From NCBI RefSeq assembly GCF_947494555.1, contig NZ_CANLVF010000003.1:62001-126000 (forward strand): a stretch of DNA of 64,000 nt. The letters run 5' to 3'. The notes below the pieces were generated by a model, which saw only the letters and a program-made list of their open reading frames with translations, had not been told where the DNA came from and did not search any database. The stretch's first letter is position 1. Each line of letters opens with the position of its first letter. This stretch comes from an uncultured Roseibium sp. (GTDB lineage: Bacteria; Pseudomonadota; Alphaproteobacteria; Rhizobiales; Stappiaceae). Below, in pieces: positions 55,360 through 64,000 of the stretch. The position numbers were made by a program, and so were the translations under genes.

Positions 55360-56244
55360 ATGGCGTCCCTTCGTGCGCTCCACGCCTTCTCGCTTCTTGC
55401 CCGGCACGGCCGGGCATCACTCGCTGCTGAAAAACTCGGGGTCTCGCCGTCAGCGCTTTCCCATCTCATGCGTAAGTTGGAAAGCGAACTCGGCGCAACC
55501 CTGGTCAATCGCGACGGACGCGGACTGACACTCACGGAAGAAGGCCAGCGCCTGGCGCTAAGCCTCGGAGATGCGTTCGACAGGATTGAGGAAGCTGTCG
55601 ACAGTTTCAAACGGCGCGGCCGCACCGAGCTCAGGATCAGCACCGTTTCGACCTTTGCGACACGCTGGCTCATTCCCAGGTTACCCGCTTTTCAGGCCGA
55701 GCAGCCTGATGTGGAGCTGCTCTTGTCAACGTCTACCCGGATGGTCGATCTCGACCGGGAGAACTATGACTGCGCCATCAGGCTCGGCACCGGAAACTGG
55801 ACGGGCGTTGAATGCCATCTCCTGTGGCAGGAACATCTTGCCGTTGCCATGGCACCGTCGCTATTGAATGGCAAGGAGCCGGCAGAGGCATCGCTCCTCT
55901 CCAACTTGCCCCTGCTGCACAGTTCGTCGCGCCGCGGCGACTGGACAGCGTGGCTCGAAGAGGCTCACCTCACTCATCCCGACATTGCCTCAGGAACGGT
56001 GCTCCAAAGCCGGGATCTTGCCATCCAGGCTGCAATTGCCGGGATGGGTGCCATCGTGATCGATCGGCGTTTCATCTCCCAGGAACTGGAGGCCGGGCAT
56101 CTCATTTCTCCGGACTGGACGGTCCTTGAACTGGAAACCGGCTACTGGTTCGTCAGATCTCCAACACGCACACTGACCCGCCCCGTCGGTGCATTCCGGA
56201 CCTGGTTGCAGGCGACCGCGGAAGGTGACGTCTCGCGCCTGTGA
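55360..56244 (+). CDS. LysR-family regulator (GcvA-like)
   Basis: 294 aa. The winged helix is at 1-60 (ALHAFSLLARHGRASLAAEKLGVSPSALSHLMRKLESELGATLVNRDGRGLTLTEEG). The effector domain is of GcvA type (STVSTFATRWLIPRLPAFQAEQPDVELLLSTSTRMVDLDRENYDCAIRLGTG). It stands alone; no divergent target gene is present, since repeats lie upstream. Effector unknown. Confidence 0.92.
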   Translation: MASLRALHAFSLLARHGRASLAAEKLGVSPSALSHLMRKLESELGATLVNRDGRGLTLTEEGQRLALSLGDAFDRIEEAVDSFKRRGRTELRISTVSTFATRWLIPRLPAFQAEQPDVELLLSTSTRMVDLDRENYDCAIRLGTGNWTGVECHLLWQEHLAVAMAPSLLNGKEPAEASLLSNLPLLHSSSRRGDWTAWLEEAHLTHPDIASGTVLQSRDLAIQAAIAGMGAIVIDRRFISQELEAGHLISPDWTVLELETGYWFVRSPTRTLTRPVGAFRTWLQATAEGDVSRL

Positions 56245-56377
56245 GCAGACTTTCAAAACTGCGTTAAAATTAACTAGAATTTAAAATTAATTTGATTCTT
56301 GTAAATTTTTACATTAGGGCTGCCTTATTGAGACAGGGACTTATGCAATTTAAGCGTATTGCATTGGAGGAGTAGCC

Positions 56378-57028
56378 ATGCGTGCTGCAATAATCGGCTT
56401 TTTGTTTTGCGTTTCGGCGGCCGTTTTGCCAACGACCAGCCAGGCCATGGTTTATACATTCGACTTTGAAGAATTCAGCAGCGGCGATGTCATCACCTCG
56501 ATGACCCGCGGCAATCTGAGTGCGACGGTTTCCGCGACCGGCGGGATCGGCCAGGCTGTTGCTTTCGATACAAACAACTTCACTGGAGGTGACCGTGACC
56601 TCGGCGCGCCGATTTCGGATCTTTCCGGATCGCCCAAGGCGTTTGGGATCATTCCGGTCATCCAGGAAAACAACGACATTAACGATCCCGACGATAATGC
56701 GCGCGGCGGCACGATCACATTCGTTTTCGACCGGATGATCCGGTTCCTGGGCACCGACTTTATCGATATCGAAGAACCCGGCGTACGCGTTCTTCTGGAC
56801 GGTATCGACCTCTTCGGTCCTGTGGGTGTCAGCGCTGACAACAAGTTCGCGTCCGTCGGCGGCGATCCGCTGCAACGGTATGGCAACACGCTCTCCATCG
56901 TGCTGGCCGGATCCGGTTCGTTCGACAATCTGACCGTCGCCGCAGTTCCGCTGCCCGCTGCTGCCTGGCTGCTGCTTGGCGGTGTCGGTGGACTGATGCT
57001 GACAAGCCGCCGCAAAAGGGCCGCCTAA
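56378..57028 (+). CDS. VPLPA-CTERM sorting domain protein
   Basis: 216 aa. The ATG follows GGAGGAG. A signal peptide (MRAAIIGFLFCVSAAVLPTTSQA) is followed by a beta-rich domain (residues 25-185). The C-terminus reads VPLPAAAWLLLGGVGGLMLTSRRKRAA, the VPLPA motif, membrane helix and basic tail of the PEP-CTERM-like sorting signal found in Alphaproteobacteria. Such tails are recognised by an exosortase for processing at the cell surface, often together with exopolysaccharide. No exosortase is in this window. A terminator follows. Confidence 0.88.
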   Translation: MRAAIIGFLFCVSAAVLPTTSQAMVYTFDFEEFSSGDVITSMTRGNLSATVSATGGIGQAVAFDTNNFTGGDRDLGAPISDLSGSPKAFGIIPVIQENNDINDPDDNARGGTITFVFDRMIRFLGTDFIDIEEPGVRVLLDGIDLFGPVGVSADNKFASVGGDPLQRYGNTLSIVLAGSGSFDNLTVAAVPLPAAAWLLLGGVGGLMLTSRRKRAA

Positions 57029-57062
57029 GCGCCCTGCACTTGTTGGCCATTTGCATTGAATG

Positions 57063-57096
57063 AACCCGCAGTCTTTCAAAGCCTGCGGGTTTTCGT
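57063..57096 (+). terminator. Rho-independent terminator after the VPLPA-CTERM gene
   Basis: Perfect 9-bp stem AACCCGCAG / CTGCGGGTT with an 11-base loop followed by TTCGTTT, 35 bp after the stop. Confidence 0.8.
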
Positions 57097-57208
57097 TTGC
57101 GTATCTTCAAGATGGGCGGCGAAAATCCTTGCTGAACGAGCCGCGCTTAAGATCGTTGTCACGTGACCGGATCTCCGCTGGCGGGCCCAAATCCGATGTT
57201 TTGCGCCC

Positions 57209-57736
57209 CTACGCGGGAGCGTCATTCACAAGCGTATCACACAGTTTTTTTGCGCTTCTCGTCGCCGCTTCCCCGTATAGTGGCCAGGCCTGCATCAATC
57301 CTTCGACAATCAGAGCGATCTCGCCCTGGCGATTCTGCAGTCCCGAGATTTCCGACGCTTTTTCGGCGACTTCGGACTTGTGTTTGGCCAGAAGAGCCCG
57401 CAACCGCTCGTCCCGCGGGGCGCTCGCAACCGCTGCATGAAAGAGGCAGCCGTGCGATGCTTCCTTTGACATCCAGTGAGCAACACAATCCAGGACCGCG
57501 TGCAGAACGGGCGTACCGTCGGACGGTAGATCGTCGAACACCAGTTGCATGTATCGCCTGTGCCGGTGTTCCAGAGCGCTCAGCACCATTTCCTCACGCG
57601 ACGGCATGTACTTGTAGAGCGTCCTCAGACTGACGCCCGCCGCCTCGCGCAAACTGTCGATGTTGGGCTCGGAAAACCCGTTTTCCGCAAATGCCCGCTC
57701 AAGTCCCGCGGCAATTCTGGCTTTCGTATCCTTCAT
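57209..57736 (-). CDS. TetR-family regulator of the divergent dehydrogenase
   Basis: 175 aa. The helix-turn-helix lies at about 5-50 (AAGLERAFAENGFSEPNIDSLREAAGVSLRTLYKYMPSREEMVLSAL). The C-terminal domain is all helical (HRRYMQLVFDDLPSDGTPVLHAVLDCVAHW), with a CLFHAAVASAP turn. Divergent from a zinc-type dehydrogenase gene 66 bp away, with nested palindromes in between, so it likely represses both. Confidence 0.88.
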   Translation of the reverse strand: MKDTKARIAAGLERAFAENGFSEPNIDSLREAAGVSLRTLYKYMPSREEMVLSALEHRHRRYMQLVFDDLPSDGTPVLHAVLDCVAHWMSKEASHGCLFHAAVASAPRDERLRALLAKHKSEVAEKASEISGLQNRQGEIALIVEGLMQAWPLYGEAATRSAKKLCDTLVNDAPA

Positions 57737-57745
57737 CCTTGACGG

Positions 57746-57791
57746 GGTAGAATAAATCCTCTACTCGAGCAAGTAGAACAATCATTCTACC
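57746..57791. promoter_or_regulatory. Nested operator palindromes between TetR and dehydrogenase genes
   Basis: Outer arms GGTAGAAT (57746-57753) and ATTCTACC (57784-57791), and an inner CTACT-N6-AGTAG dyad (57761-57776), lie between the divergent starts. All share the GTAG/CTAC element, suggesting multiple TetR half-sites. Confidence 0.6.
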
Positions 57792-57802
57792 GGAGACAGC
57801 GC

Positions 57803-58849
57803 GTGAACCTTCCGCAAAAAATGAACGGTATCGTTCTGACCGGACATGGCGGTCCGGAGAGGCTCGAATGGCGGGAGGATCTGGATGTTCCCTCGCTTGA
57901 GAGAGGTGAAGTCCTCATTCTCGTGGGGGCCGCCGGTGTTAACAATACCGACGTCAACACCCGCATCGGCTGGTACTCAAAGGGCGACAATGACGCAGAA
58001 GATGCCGCCTGGAATGGGCAAGCCCTGAAGTTTCCCCTGATTCAGGGCGCCGATGTCTGCGGATCCATTGTTGCCGTTGGCTCCGGTGTCGATCCATCCC
58101 GGATCGGGCAACGGGTTCTCATCGAGCCCTGCCTCGTCGAGGCAGAGGGCGGGATGCTTCAAAAGCCCTGGTACTTCGGGTCCGAATGCAATGGCGGCTT
58201 CGCGCAATACACCCGGGTTGCCTCGCGGCACGCCCATGCTGTCGATTGCGATCTGACGGACGTGGAATTGGCCTCCTTTCCCTGTTCCTATTCGACGGCG
58301 GAAAACATGCTCGAGCGCACACGGGTTAAAAGAGGTGACACGGTGCTGGTCACCGGCGCGTCGGGCGGCGTCGGTTCTGCCGCGATCCAGCTTGCGCGAG
58401 CGCGCGGTGCCGATGTCATTGCCGTGACGAGCCCTTCCAAAGCCACGTCGCTGAAGGAGATCGGTGCCATTGAAACGCTCGACCGCGATGCGAATTATGT
58501 GGAAGCTCTCGGAGCCAATTCGGTCGACGTGGTCATCGATCTGGTCGCAGGGGCCAAATGGCCAACCTTGCTGGACGTCCTTAGACCCGGCGGGCGGTAT
58601 GCCGTCTCCGGCGCCATTGGAGGCCCCATGGTGGAACTCGATGTGCGAACGCTGTATCTCAAAGACCTCAGCTTCTTTGGCTGCACAGTGCTGGAAAGTC
58701 AGGTTTTCGGCAATCTTGTAAGGCGCATCGAAGCCAAGGAGATCAGACCGCTTGTCGCCGAAACGTTCCCGTTGCGCGATATTACTACCGCACAGGAGGC
58801 CTTTGGGAAGAAGGGCCATATCGGCAAGATCGTCCTGGAAGTATCCTAG
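57803..58849 (+). CDS. Zinc-binding-fold (MDR/QOR-like) oxidoreductase
   Basis: 348 aa starting with GTG; the ATG six codons later is an alternative. GroES-like N-terminal domain (GEVLILVGAAGVNNTDVNTRIGWYS, GADVCGSIVAVGSGV), then the NADP-binding motif TGASGGVGSAAIQLARARGADVIAVTS. No zinc-ligand cysteines are evident, so it acts like a quinone oxidoreductase or enoyl reductase on small carbonyl compounds. Controlled by the divergent TetR regulator (inference). Confidence 0.9.
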   Translation: MNLPQKMNGIVLTGHGGPERLEWREDLDVPSLERGEVLILVGAAGVNNTDVNTRIGWYSKGDNDAEDAAWNGQALKFPLIQGADVCGSIVAVGSGVDPSRIGQRVLIEPCLVEAEGGMLQKPWYFGSECNGGFAQYTRVASRHAHAVDCDLTDVELASFPCSYSTAENMLERTRVKRGDTVLVTGASGGVGSAAIQLARARGADVIAVTSPSKATSLKEIGAIETLDRDANYVEALGANSVDVVIDLVAGAKWPTLLDVLRPGGRYAVSGAIGGPMVELDVRTLYLKDLSFFGCTVLESQVFGNLVRRIEAKEIRPLVAETFPLRDITTAQEAFGKKGHIGKIVLEVS

Positions 58850-58862
58850 GGACGAGCAGTGA

Positions 58863-59768
58863 TCAGCCGATCAGGATTATACCGACGACAGCACACACAA
58901 TCAGCAGGCAGCCGGCGATTTCGGAGCGCGTGATCACCTCCTTGAAGACCAGCCATGACGCCATGAACGTGAATACCAGTTCGATCTGGGCAAGCGCCCG
59001 GACATAGGCCACGTTTTGCAGCGTCATTGCGGTGAACCAGCCAATCGACCCGGCAACGCCCGATGCACCTACCCAGATCGCCGCGCGCCAGGCGCGGATG
59101 CTGGCATGCAGTTCCTCCGGTTCCCTCAGAGCCATCCAGATCGTCATGACAAGCGTCTGAAACATCGTGGCGAAGACCAGAGCAGTGGCCGCCTGCATGG
59201 CCACGGTCGTTCCCTCCAGCGACAGGGAGGCGGTTCGGTAGGCAACCGCCGAGGCTCCGAAAAACGCAGCCGATGCCAGGCCGATCAGGGCCGGGCGCCC
59301 AAGGAGGGACGAACGGATCGCTTGTCGCGTCAGCGGAACGCGCGCCAGTGAGATAATGATCACGCCTGCAATCCCGATCACGATGCAAAGAAACGCTGTC
59401 CAGGTAACGCTCTCCCCAAGGACCACGAGACCGAAGAGTGCCGCCTGAATCGGTTCGGTTTTGGAATAGGCCGTTCCAACCGCGAAGTTGCGGAAGGAGA
59501 AGAGATAGATCAGCAAGAAAGTTGCAATAATCTGGGCTAATCCGCCAAGGGCACCTGCCACGAGCAGTGTCACGGTCGGCTCCGGAATGGGGTTCTTGAA
59601 GACTAAATGCAAAACCGCGGCATAGATGAGCGCAAAGGGCATGCCGTAGCCGAAGCGGACAAAGGTCGCGCCGGTGTTTCCCAGCCTGCCCTTCAGATGC
59701 TTTTGCATTGCCGTACGCAAATTCTGGCAGAACGCGGCAAATATCGTGATCGGGATCCAGAGTTCCAC
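58863..59768 (-). CDS. DMT-superfamily (EamA) transporter
   Basis: 301 aa with ten helices in two EamA repeats (residues about 1-130 and 145-295); FGYGMPFALIYAAVLHLVF and FSFRNFAVGTAYSKTEPIQAALFGLVVLGE mark the first, ALAQIELVFTFMASWLVFKEVI the second. The GTG start after AAGGAAAGGCGG is preferred to a TTG 30 bp upstream. Transports unknown small metabolites across the inner membrane. Convergent with the oxidoreductase gene (13 bp apart). Confidence 0.88.
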   Translation of the reverse strand: MELWIPITIFAAFCQNLRTAMQKHLKGRLGNTGATFVRFGYGMPFALIYAAVLHLVFKNPIPEPTVTLLVAGALGGLAQIIATFLLIYLFSFRNFAVGTAYSKTEPIQAALFGLVVLGESVTWTAFLCIVIGIAGVIIISLARVPLTRQAIRSSLLGRPALIGLASAAFFGASAVAYRTASLSLEGTTVAMQAATALVFATMFQTLVMTIWMALREPEELHASIRAWRAAIWVGASGVAGSIGWFTAMTLQNVAYVRALAQIELVFTFMASWLVFKEVITRSEIAGCLLIVCAVVGIILIG

Positions 59769-60066
59769 GAAGACCGCCTTTCCTTGAGTTGATTTCAAAT
59801 CACCTTAGTTGATCAGTTTTCCATAGAAACTAGCGAATAGTGGAAGAGACAAATTACTTTTACTCAACAATCCTCTTTTCCCGGCGCGCGCAATGGCTGT
59901 CCACTGGGTTTCCGCCTTTGATCGTCCCTCAGGTTATGAGTGGTCCAGCTGTGCGTGTCACCGGGAGTTATGCAGATTTTGCTCTGCCGGGTAACTTGTA
60001 TGCCAATCGGCTGCGCCGGTCCTTCAGGCGATGTCGTTCAAAGAACACTTGCTATCCTTGCGGCGC

Positions 60067-60095
60067 TTGACAGGTCTTGGTTCGGCGGCTTAGGT
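60067..60095 (+). promoter_or_regulatory. Candidate dapD promoter
   Basis: TTGACA, a 17-bp spacer and TTAGGT lie about 40 bp before the dapD ATG. The rest of the 59769-60132 gap shows no gene. Confidence 0.4.
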
Positions 60096-60132
60096 CCGCG
60101 CACAAATTGTTAACGCCCGGAGTCCTTGTCAG

Positions 60133-60984
60133 ATGACACACGACCTTGCCGCCCTTTCCCAGACAATCGACGCGGCATTTGAAGACCGCGCCTCCATTGA
60201 AACATCGACGACCGGCGACATCCGGGATGCGGTGGAGACAACTTTGAACCTGCTCGACCGGGGCGAACTGCGCGTTGCCGAGAAGAAGGATGGTGACTGG
60301 GTTGTCAATCAGTGGGCGAAGAAAGCGGTTCTGCTGTCTTTCCGGCTCAATCCCATGGAAGTGATCAAGGGTGGGCCTGGCGAAGCCGTCTGGTGGGACA
60401 AGGTGCCCTCAAAATTCAACAGCTGGAGCGGCCTTGAGTTCGAACAGGCCGGTTTCCGTGCGGTTCCGAACTGCACCGTCCGGCGCTCAGCGTTCATCGG
60501 CAAGGGTGTTGTCCTTATGCCGTCTTTCGTCAATCTCGGGGCCTATGTCGATGAAGGCACCATGGTCGACACCTGGGCAACTGTCGGGTCTTGCGCCCAG
60601 ATCGGCAAGAATGTGCATCTTTCCGGCGGCGTCGGCATCGGCGGCGTGCTGGAGCCGTTGCAGGCCGGTCCCGTCATCATCGAGGACAACTGTTTTATTG
60701 GCGCCCGCTCGGAAGTGGTCGAGGGCTGCATCGTGCGCGAAGGAGCGGTTCTCGGCATGGGCGTCTTCATCGGCAAGTCGACGCGCATCGTGAACCGGAT
60801 GACAGGCGAAATCTCCTACGGCGAGGTACCGCCATATTCAGTCGTCGTCGCCGGATCAATGCCGACCTCCAGCCTTATGGGCAACGGCGAAGCGGCACCG
60901 AACCTTTACTGCGCGGTGATTGTCAAAACGGTTGACGAAAAGACCCGCTCGAAAACCGCGATCAACGAATTGCTTCGCGACTGA
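60133..60984 (+). CDS. dapD: 2,3,4,5-Tetrahydropyridine-2,6-dicarboxylate N-succinyltransferase
   Basis: 283 aa. N-terminal helical domain ([19 protein letters not shown]) and then a left-handed beta-helix ([75 protein letters not shown]). It transfers succinyl from succinyl-CoA to tetrahydrodipicolinate in lysine and peptidoglycan synthesis. dapE of the same branch lies 650 bp away in opposite orientation. Confidence 0.98.
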   Translation: MTHDLAALSQTIDAAFEDRASIETSTTGDIRDAVETTLNLLDRGELRVAEKKDGDWVVNQWAKKAVLLSFRLNPMEVIKGGPGEAVWWDKVPSKFNSWSGLEFEQAGFRAVPNCTVRRSAFIGKGVVLMPSFVNLGAYVDEGTMVDTWATVGSCAQIGKNVHLSGGVGIGGVLEPLQAGPVIIEDNCFIGARSEVVEGCIVREGAVLGMGVFIGKSTRIVNRMTGEISYGEVPPYSVVVAGSMPTSSLMGNGEAAPNLYCAVIVKTVDEKTRSKTAINELLRD

Positions 60985-61005
60985 CCGGCGGTTCAGAATG
61001 AGTTT

Positions 61006-61027
61006 CCCCGTCTCCCTGGAGGCGGGG
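61006..61027. terminator. Hairpin between the convergent dapD and membrane-protein genes
   Basis: Stem CCCCGTCTCC / GGAGGCGGGG with one G-T pair and a two-base loop, midway between the converging genes. No T-run on either side, so its strength is uncertain. Confidence 0.4.
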
Positions 61028-61033
61028 GTACTG

Positions 61034-61618
61034 CTATGCTCTCCAGAGAATGCCGACAATTTCGGCAATGACCAGCGACAGCAAAATGTCGAGCACGACG
61101 ATGCCGATTGCCAGGCTTATGCTTGCATGCAGCGCAATCCGCGCCACCAGGTAGCGATACCAAAGTACAACCAGAACGCAGGTCAACGAGAGAAGCACCG
61201 CGATCCCGGACGATACGACGCCGAGCAGGAACAGCATGTAGGTGATCATGAAGGGGATCGACGCCAGCAAGCTCGTCCAGTTCCGAACGACGACAAAGGG
61301 TACATAGCGCTGAGAAATGCCGATCGGTGCAGCCAGCGCCGCCAAAATGAGCGGCAGTGCGATCCAGTCAATGCCCAGACCCAACGCCTGCGCTGTCCAG
61401 AACGCCTGGTTCGGAAACCCCTCCGGGTGAAACATGTTCTCAGCGAAATAAAGCTGCTTTTCCGACAGACCGCTGAGAAGAAACGCTGGAATAAGCAGGA
61501 AGACGACCTGAAATGACCGCCAGAAACCGTGAATGGACTGGTCGAAGAATGCCATGCCTTCCGGCCGGTTGCGCAACAGCAACCATGAGCCATCCAAGGC
61601 TGCCCGGATTTCGCTCAT
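61034..61618 (-). CDS. Conserved-looking multi-helix membrane protein of unknown function
   Basis: 194 aa from the first ATG (a TTG lies 15 bp upstream). Five hydrophobic segments are seen: FQVVFLLIPAFLLSGL, a pair at IDWIALPLILAALAAP, SLLASIPFMITYMLFLLGVVSS, GIAVLLSLTCVLVVLWYRYLVA, and AIGIVVLDILLSLVIAEIVGIL. The R-WY/RY-region resembles YIP1-like proteins, but I do not assign a family. Starts 12 bp after the dapE stop, so it is likely in the dapE transcript. Confidence 0.7.
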   Translation of the reverse strand: MSEIRAALDGSWLLLRNRPEGMAFFDQSIHGFWRSFQVVFLLIPAFLLSGLSEKQLYFAENMFHPEGFPNQAFWTAQALGLGIDWIALPLILAALAAPIGISQRYVPFVVVRNWTSLLASIPFMITYMLFLLGVVSSGIAVLLSLTCVLVVLWYRYLVARIALHASISLAIGIVVLDILLSLVIAEIVGILWRA

Positions 61619-61629
61619 GCTGATCAAGT

Positions 61630-62805
61630 TCAAGCCGCTCCCGAATCCTTCGTAAGATATTTGCGGAGAAATCGTTTATAGATTGCCGTCAACCGGTCAA
61701 GGTCCTCAACACTTACACATTCGTCGACCTTGTGCATGGTCTGTCCGACCAGGCCGAACTCCACCACCGGGCAAAAATTCTTGATGAAGCGTGCATCGGA
61801 CGTCCCGCCACCGGTCGAGAGCTCCGGGCGCCGTCCTGTCTCGCTCTCCACGGCCTGGGTCAGGACATCGATCAGTCTTTCGTCCCTGGTCAGAAAGGAT
61901 TCACTGGCATCACGTTTTAAGGCAACGCTTAGCTTCAGCTCGCCCAAATCCACGCCTTCAAGGGTCGCCAGGATCTTCGCCTCGAGCCTTTGCAGTGACC
62001 ATTCGTCATTGAAGCGAATATTGAACCGGGCTTCCGCCCGCGCCGGGATGACGTTGAATGCCGGATTGCCGACATCCATGCTCACGATTTCGAGGTTGGA
62101 AGGTTGAAAACGGTCATTGCCCTGGTCGAGTACCAAGGCATCGAGCGCCGACAGCAAACGAAGCAGACCTGGAATCGGATTGGCGGCAAGATGGGGATAG
62201 GCGGCATGCCCCTGAACACCCGCAACCGTAATGGTGCCGGACAGCGAACCTCTCCGCCCGACCTTGATCGCGTCGCCGAGCCGTTCAGGATTGGTGGGTT
62301 CACCAACGATACAGCCATCAAACCTGTGACCCTGCGCTTCGGCCCATTCCAGCAGTTTCACCGTTCCGTTTACCGCCGGTCCTTCTTCGTCGCCCGTAAT
62401 CAGGAAAGAGATGGTGCCACCGAAATCCGCTCCGAACTCTTCAACGAATTCCAATGCAGCGGCTGCAAAGGCCGCAACGCCGCCTTTCATGTCGACCGCG
62501 CCGCGCCCAAAGAGTACGCCATTTGAAATATCGCCATCAAAGGGACCGTGGCTCCAGTCGTCTTCGGCGCCGGCCGGAACCACATCGGTATGTCCGGCAA
62601 AAACGAAGTGCGGCGCACCGGATCCGACCGACGCAAAGAGATTTTCGACATCCGGAGTATTTTCGTCCCGAAAGGTAATCCGGGATACCGAAAATCCCGC
62701 TGACGAAAGCAGCGTCTCGAGCGTTGCCAGAGCTCCACCCTCCGCTGGTGTTACCGACGGGCACCGAATGAGGTCCTGTGCGATGGAGACGGCTTTGGTA
62801 GGCAT
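61630..62805 (-). CDS. dapE: Succinyl-diaminopimelate desuccinylase
   Basis: 391 aa. M20 peptidase features: FAGHTDVVPAG (metal ligand His and catalytic Asp), GRGAVDMKGGVAAF (bridging Asp), ITGDEEGPAVNGT (catalytic and ligand Glu), CIVGEPTNPERLGD, the dimerisation domain (HAAYPHLAANPI), and FCPVVEFGLVG with QTMHKVDECV (final His). It removes succinate from N-succinyl-LL-DAP in lysine and cell-wall synthesis. Confidence 0.97.
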   Translation of the reverse strand: MPTKAVSIAQDLIRCPSVTPAEGGALATLETLLSSAGFSVSRITFRDENTPDVENLFASVGSGAPHFVFAGHTDVVPAGAEDDWSHGPFDGDISNGVLFGRGAVDMKGGVAAFAAAALEFVEEFGADFGGTISFLITGDEEGPAVNGTVKLLEWAEAQGHRFDGCIVGEPTNPERLGDAIKVGRRGSLSGTITVAGVQGHAAYPHLAANPIPGLLRLLSALDALVLDQGNDRFQPSNLEIVSMDVGNPAFNVIPARAEARFNIRFNDEWSLQRLEAKILATLEGVDLGELKLSVALKRDASESFLTRDERLIDVLTQAVESETGRRPELSTGGGTSDARFIKNFCPVVEFGLVGQTMHKVDECVSVEDLDRLTAIYKRFLRKYLTKDSGAA

Positions 62806-62851
62806 TACAGGTTGGTTCTCACGACAATTGATGACCGGATCGGAGGAGAGT

Positions 62852-63277
62852 TCAGGATTTACGCCAATAGCTGTTGGGAAGCGGACCGTTTCGGTTCGAT
62901 TGTGGCTGGCTGGGCATGAAACCCAGAACGAGGACCATCAGGATATTGATCCCTGGAAGAAAGATAAGCAATGCCCAGAACCCGTTCTGGCCTATGTCCT
63001 GCAGACGTTTGATCACAATCGCCAGTTCAAACCACTGCAGCACAAAAAAGAGAAGCGGAAACAGAGGATTTGAACCTGCAAATGCACTCGGCGTAACTTC
63101 TTCGGGGTTCGGGATACCGGGAATCGAAAGCCACCAAATTCTGATCGCCATCCCGATGACCACCCAAACGAGTGCAAAACAAAGCCAGTAGGGTTCCCTT
63201 CCGATTCGGCCGATCGGACTCATCAAAGCCCATACCGGACCGGGTGAGATGTTTGCGCTAGGTGGTGAGGTGTTCAT
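62852..63277 (-). CDS. DUF805 membrane protein
   Basis: 141 aa. GRIGREPYWLCFALVWVVIGMAI near the start, FVLQWFELAIVIKRLQDIGQNGFWALLIFLPGINILMVLVLGFMPS later: the R-x-RR/YW and RLxDxG-xG motifs define DUF805. Four membrane helices. Function of the family is not established. It lies 46 bp upstream of dapE on the same strand. Confidence 0.88.
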   Translation of the reverse strand: MNTSPPSANISPGPVWALMSPIGRIGREPYWLCFALVWVVIGMAIRIWWLSIPGIPNPEEVTPSAFAGSNPLFPLLFFVLQWFELAIVIKRLQDIGQNGFWALLIFLPGINILMVLVLGFMPSQPQSNRNGPLPNSYWRKS

Positions 63278-63287
63278 TCAATGCCGC

Positions 63288-63521
63288 TCACGTAATTTCA
63301 TCTTCGACACGGAGGTAGACGTATAAGCTGCGCGGATCAAGCACCGTTGTCCCTTCAAGCCCGTACAATCTGCACCAGGCAACCGCATCAGCAGGCGAAA
63401 AGTCCACACCTCGGTAATAACGTCGGGGAATATCGTTGGATTTTGTACTCCAAGCATGTCTAATTTGAGATGATGCGAACCAACGCTGTCGGGGGCCCGA
63501 ATTATGACCGGTGCTTGTCAA
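63288..63521 (-). CDS. Small protein of unknown function
   Basis: 77 aa at most, ending 10 bp before the DUF805 start. The C-terminal half (DFSPADAVAWCRLYGLEGTTVLDPRSLYVYLRVEDEI) looks protein-like and compact, whereas the first 30 residues overlap the region upstream of the divergent gene and may not be translated; no inner ATG exists. No family recognised. Confidence 0.35.
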   Translation of the reverse strand: MTSTGHNSGPRQRWFASSQIRHAWSTKSNDIPRRYYRGVDFSPADAVAWCRLYGLEGTTVLDPRSLYVYLRVEDEIT

Positions 63522-64000
63522 AAAATCCTACTCACTTGTGCAATCAGCCTTTTTTTAGTCGCTACAGTCATCCTGCCGGCCCCGGGGGCGGCACAGGATA
63601 CGGGATCCGAACTTCCACCACCGCTTCAGCCGGATGCAATGGAAAAGCTCGTGTCCGATCTGGATCCGGAGCAGGTTGAAGCCCTCACCGACCTCATGGA
63701 ACTGCTGCAGCAAAGCGCCGCAGCAGGCGAACAGGCAGCAACTGCCGCAGCCGACGGACCAGGGTTTGTCGAACAGCTGCAAATGGCCCTGGGCAATTTC
63801 ACCGGCATGGTTGCCGGTCACTTCCAGGCATTGCCGGATCTCTTTTCAAGTATCATTTCCAGCATCGGCGCTCTGTTTGCAGGCGCGATTGCCGGACCAG
63901 TTCACATATTGATCGGAGCCATCGCCATCATTCTGGCGGCGGGCTTTGCCGCCGAGTTCCTGATCAACCGTTTCACCGCAGCAAGACGCGACACCATTCA
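63504..64000 (+). CDS. Probable MscS-type mechanosensitive channel, N-terminal part
   Basis: The frame opens at 63504 and is open to the window edge (165 codons). The start MTGACQKILLTCAISLFLVATV with a cleavage site near GAAQD is a signal peptide. A periplasmic helical region rich in Glu, Gln and Ala (about 30-100) leads to the first membrane helix, HILIGAIAIILAAGFAAEFLINRFTAARRDTI, as in large MscS/YbdG- or MscK-like rhizobial channels that start with a signal peptide. The pore domain lies beyond the window, so assignment is by architecture only. Confidence 0.6.
   Translation, partial: MTGACQKILLTCAISLFLVATVILPAPGAAQDTGSELPPPLQPDAMEKLVSDLDPEQVEALTDLMELLQQSAAAGEQAATAAADGPGFVEQLQMALGNFTGMVAGHFQALPDLFSSIISSIGALFAGAIAGPVHILIGAIAIILAAGFAAEFLINRFTAARRDTI

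Overview
The window looks like chromosome of an alphaproteobacterium of the order Hyphomicrobiales (Rhizobiales), probably a marine Roseibium/Labrenzia (Stappiaceae)-type organism. This rests on moderately GC-rich sequence, rhizobial-style TRAP and sugar-alcohol ABC operons, a VPLPA-type C-terminal sorting tail, rhizobial-type palindromic intergenic repeats, and the conserved order rpmH-rnpA-yidC-acetyltransferase-engB-argB-pyrimidine nucleotidase followed by dapD and dapE. The genus is an inference.

0-13.7 kb: a coupled pair on the minus strand encodes a HEAT-repeat protein (cut by the left edge) and a metzincin-like protease with a peptidoglycan-binding domain. Next comes a D-lactate module: a FadR/LldR-type GntR regulator divergent from dctP, a fused dctQM and dld, with inverted-repeat operator candidates in the divergent gap. 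LysE, VOC/AraC, lipase-like and GST genes follow.

13.7-21.3 kb: regulator-rich stretch with a GlxA-type regulator, DUF1638, a RibD-type reductase plus TetR with a perfect 29-bp palindrome, a TetR remnant, TfoX-like and LuxR-type genes. An orphan Hcp gene lies between two 270-bp direct repeats beside an IS5-type transposase remnant.

21.3-34.1 kb: a polyol catabolic island. The minus strand carries a solute-binding protein, two permeases, an ATPase, an SDR, a mannitol-type dehydrogenase, a zinc dehydrogenase and a LacI regulator; the plus strand carries a PfkB kinase and a GatZ/KbaZ homologue. Three copies of one 16-bp operator link both arms. Behind it sit a truncated BKACE gene, a fluoroacetate-dehalogenase-like hydrolase and an ArsR regulator.

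34.1-44.8 kb: accessory region ending at tRNA-Arg(ACG). It holds poorly understood proteins (one with a dockerin-like and an Hcp-like motif, one with a pseudopilin-like motif of Planctomycetes type), a large exported solenoid protein, an NQO-type quinone reductase, and an exported protein fusing two Spy/CpxP-like repeats to cytochrome c. Beyond these are IS3 and IS481 remnants flanking an AT-rich acyltransferase. This is the best candidate for something undescribed.

44.8-64 kb: mostly core genome: a histidine kinase without a neighbouring regulator, a MerA-like flavoprotein plus TVP38-type membrane protein, the rpmH-rnpA-yidC-engB-argB run, LysR, a VPLPA-CTERM protein, a TetR/dehydrogenase divergent pair, an EamA transporter, dapD, dapE, DUF805, and the start of a probable MscS channel at the right edge.
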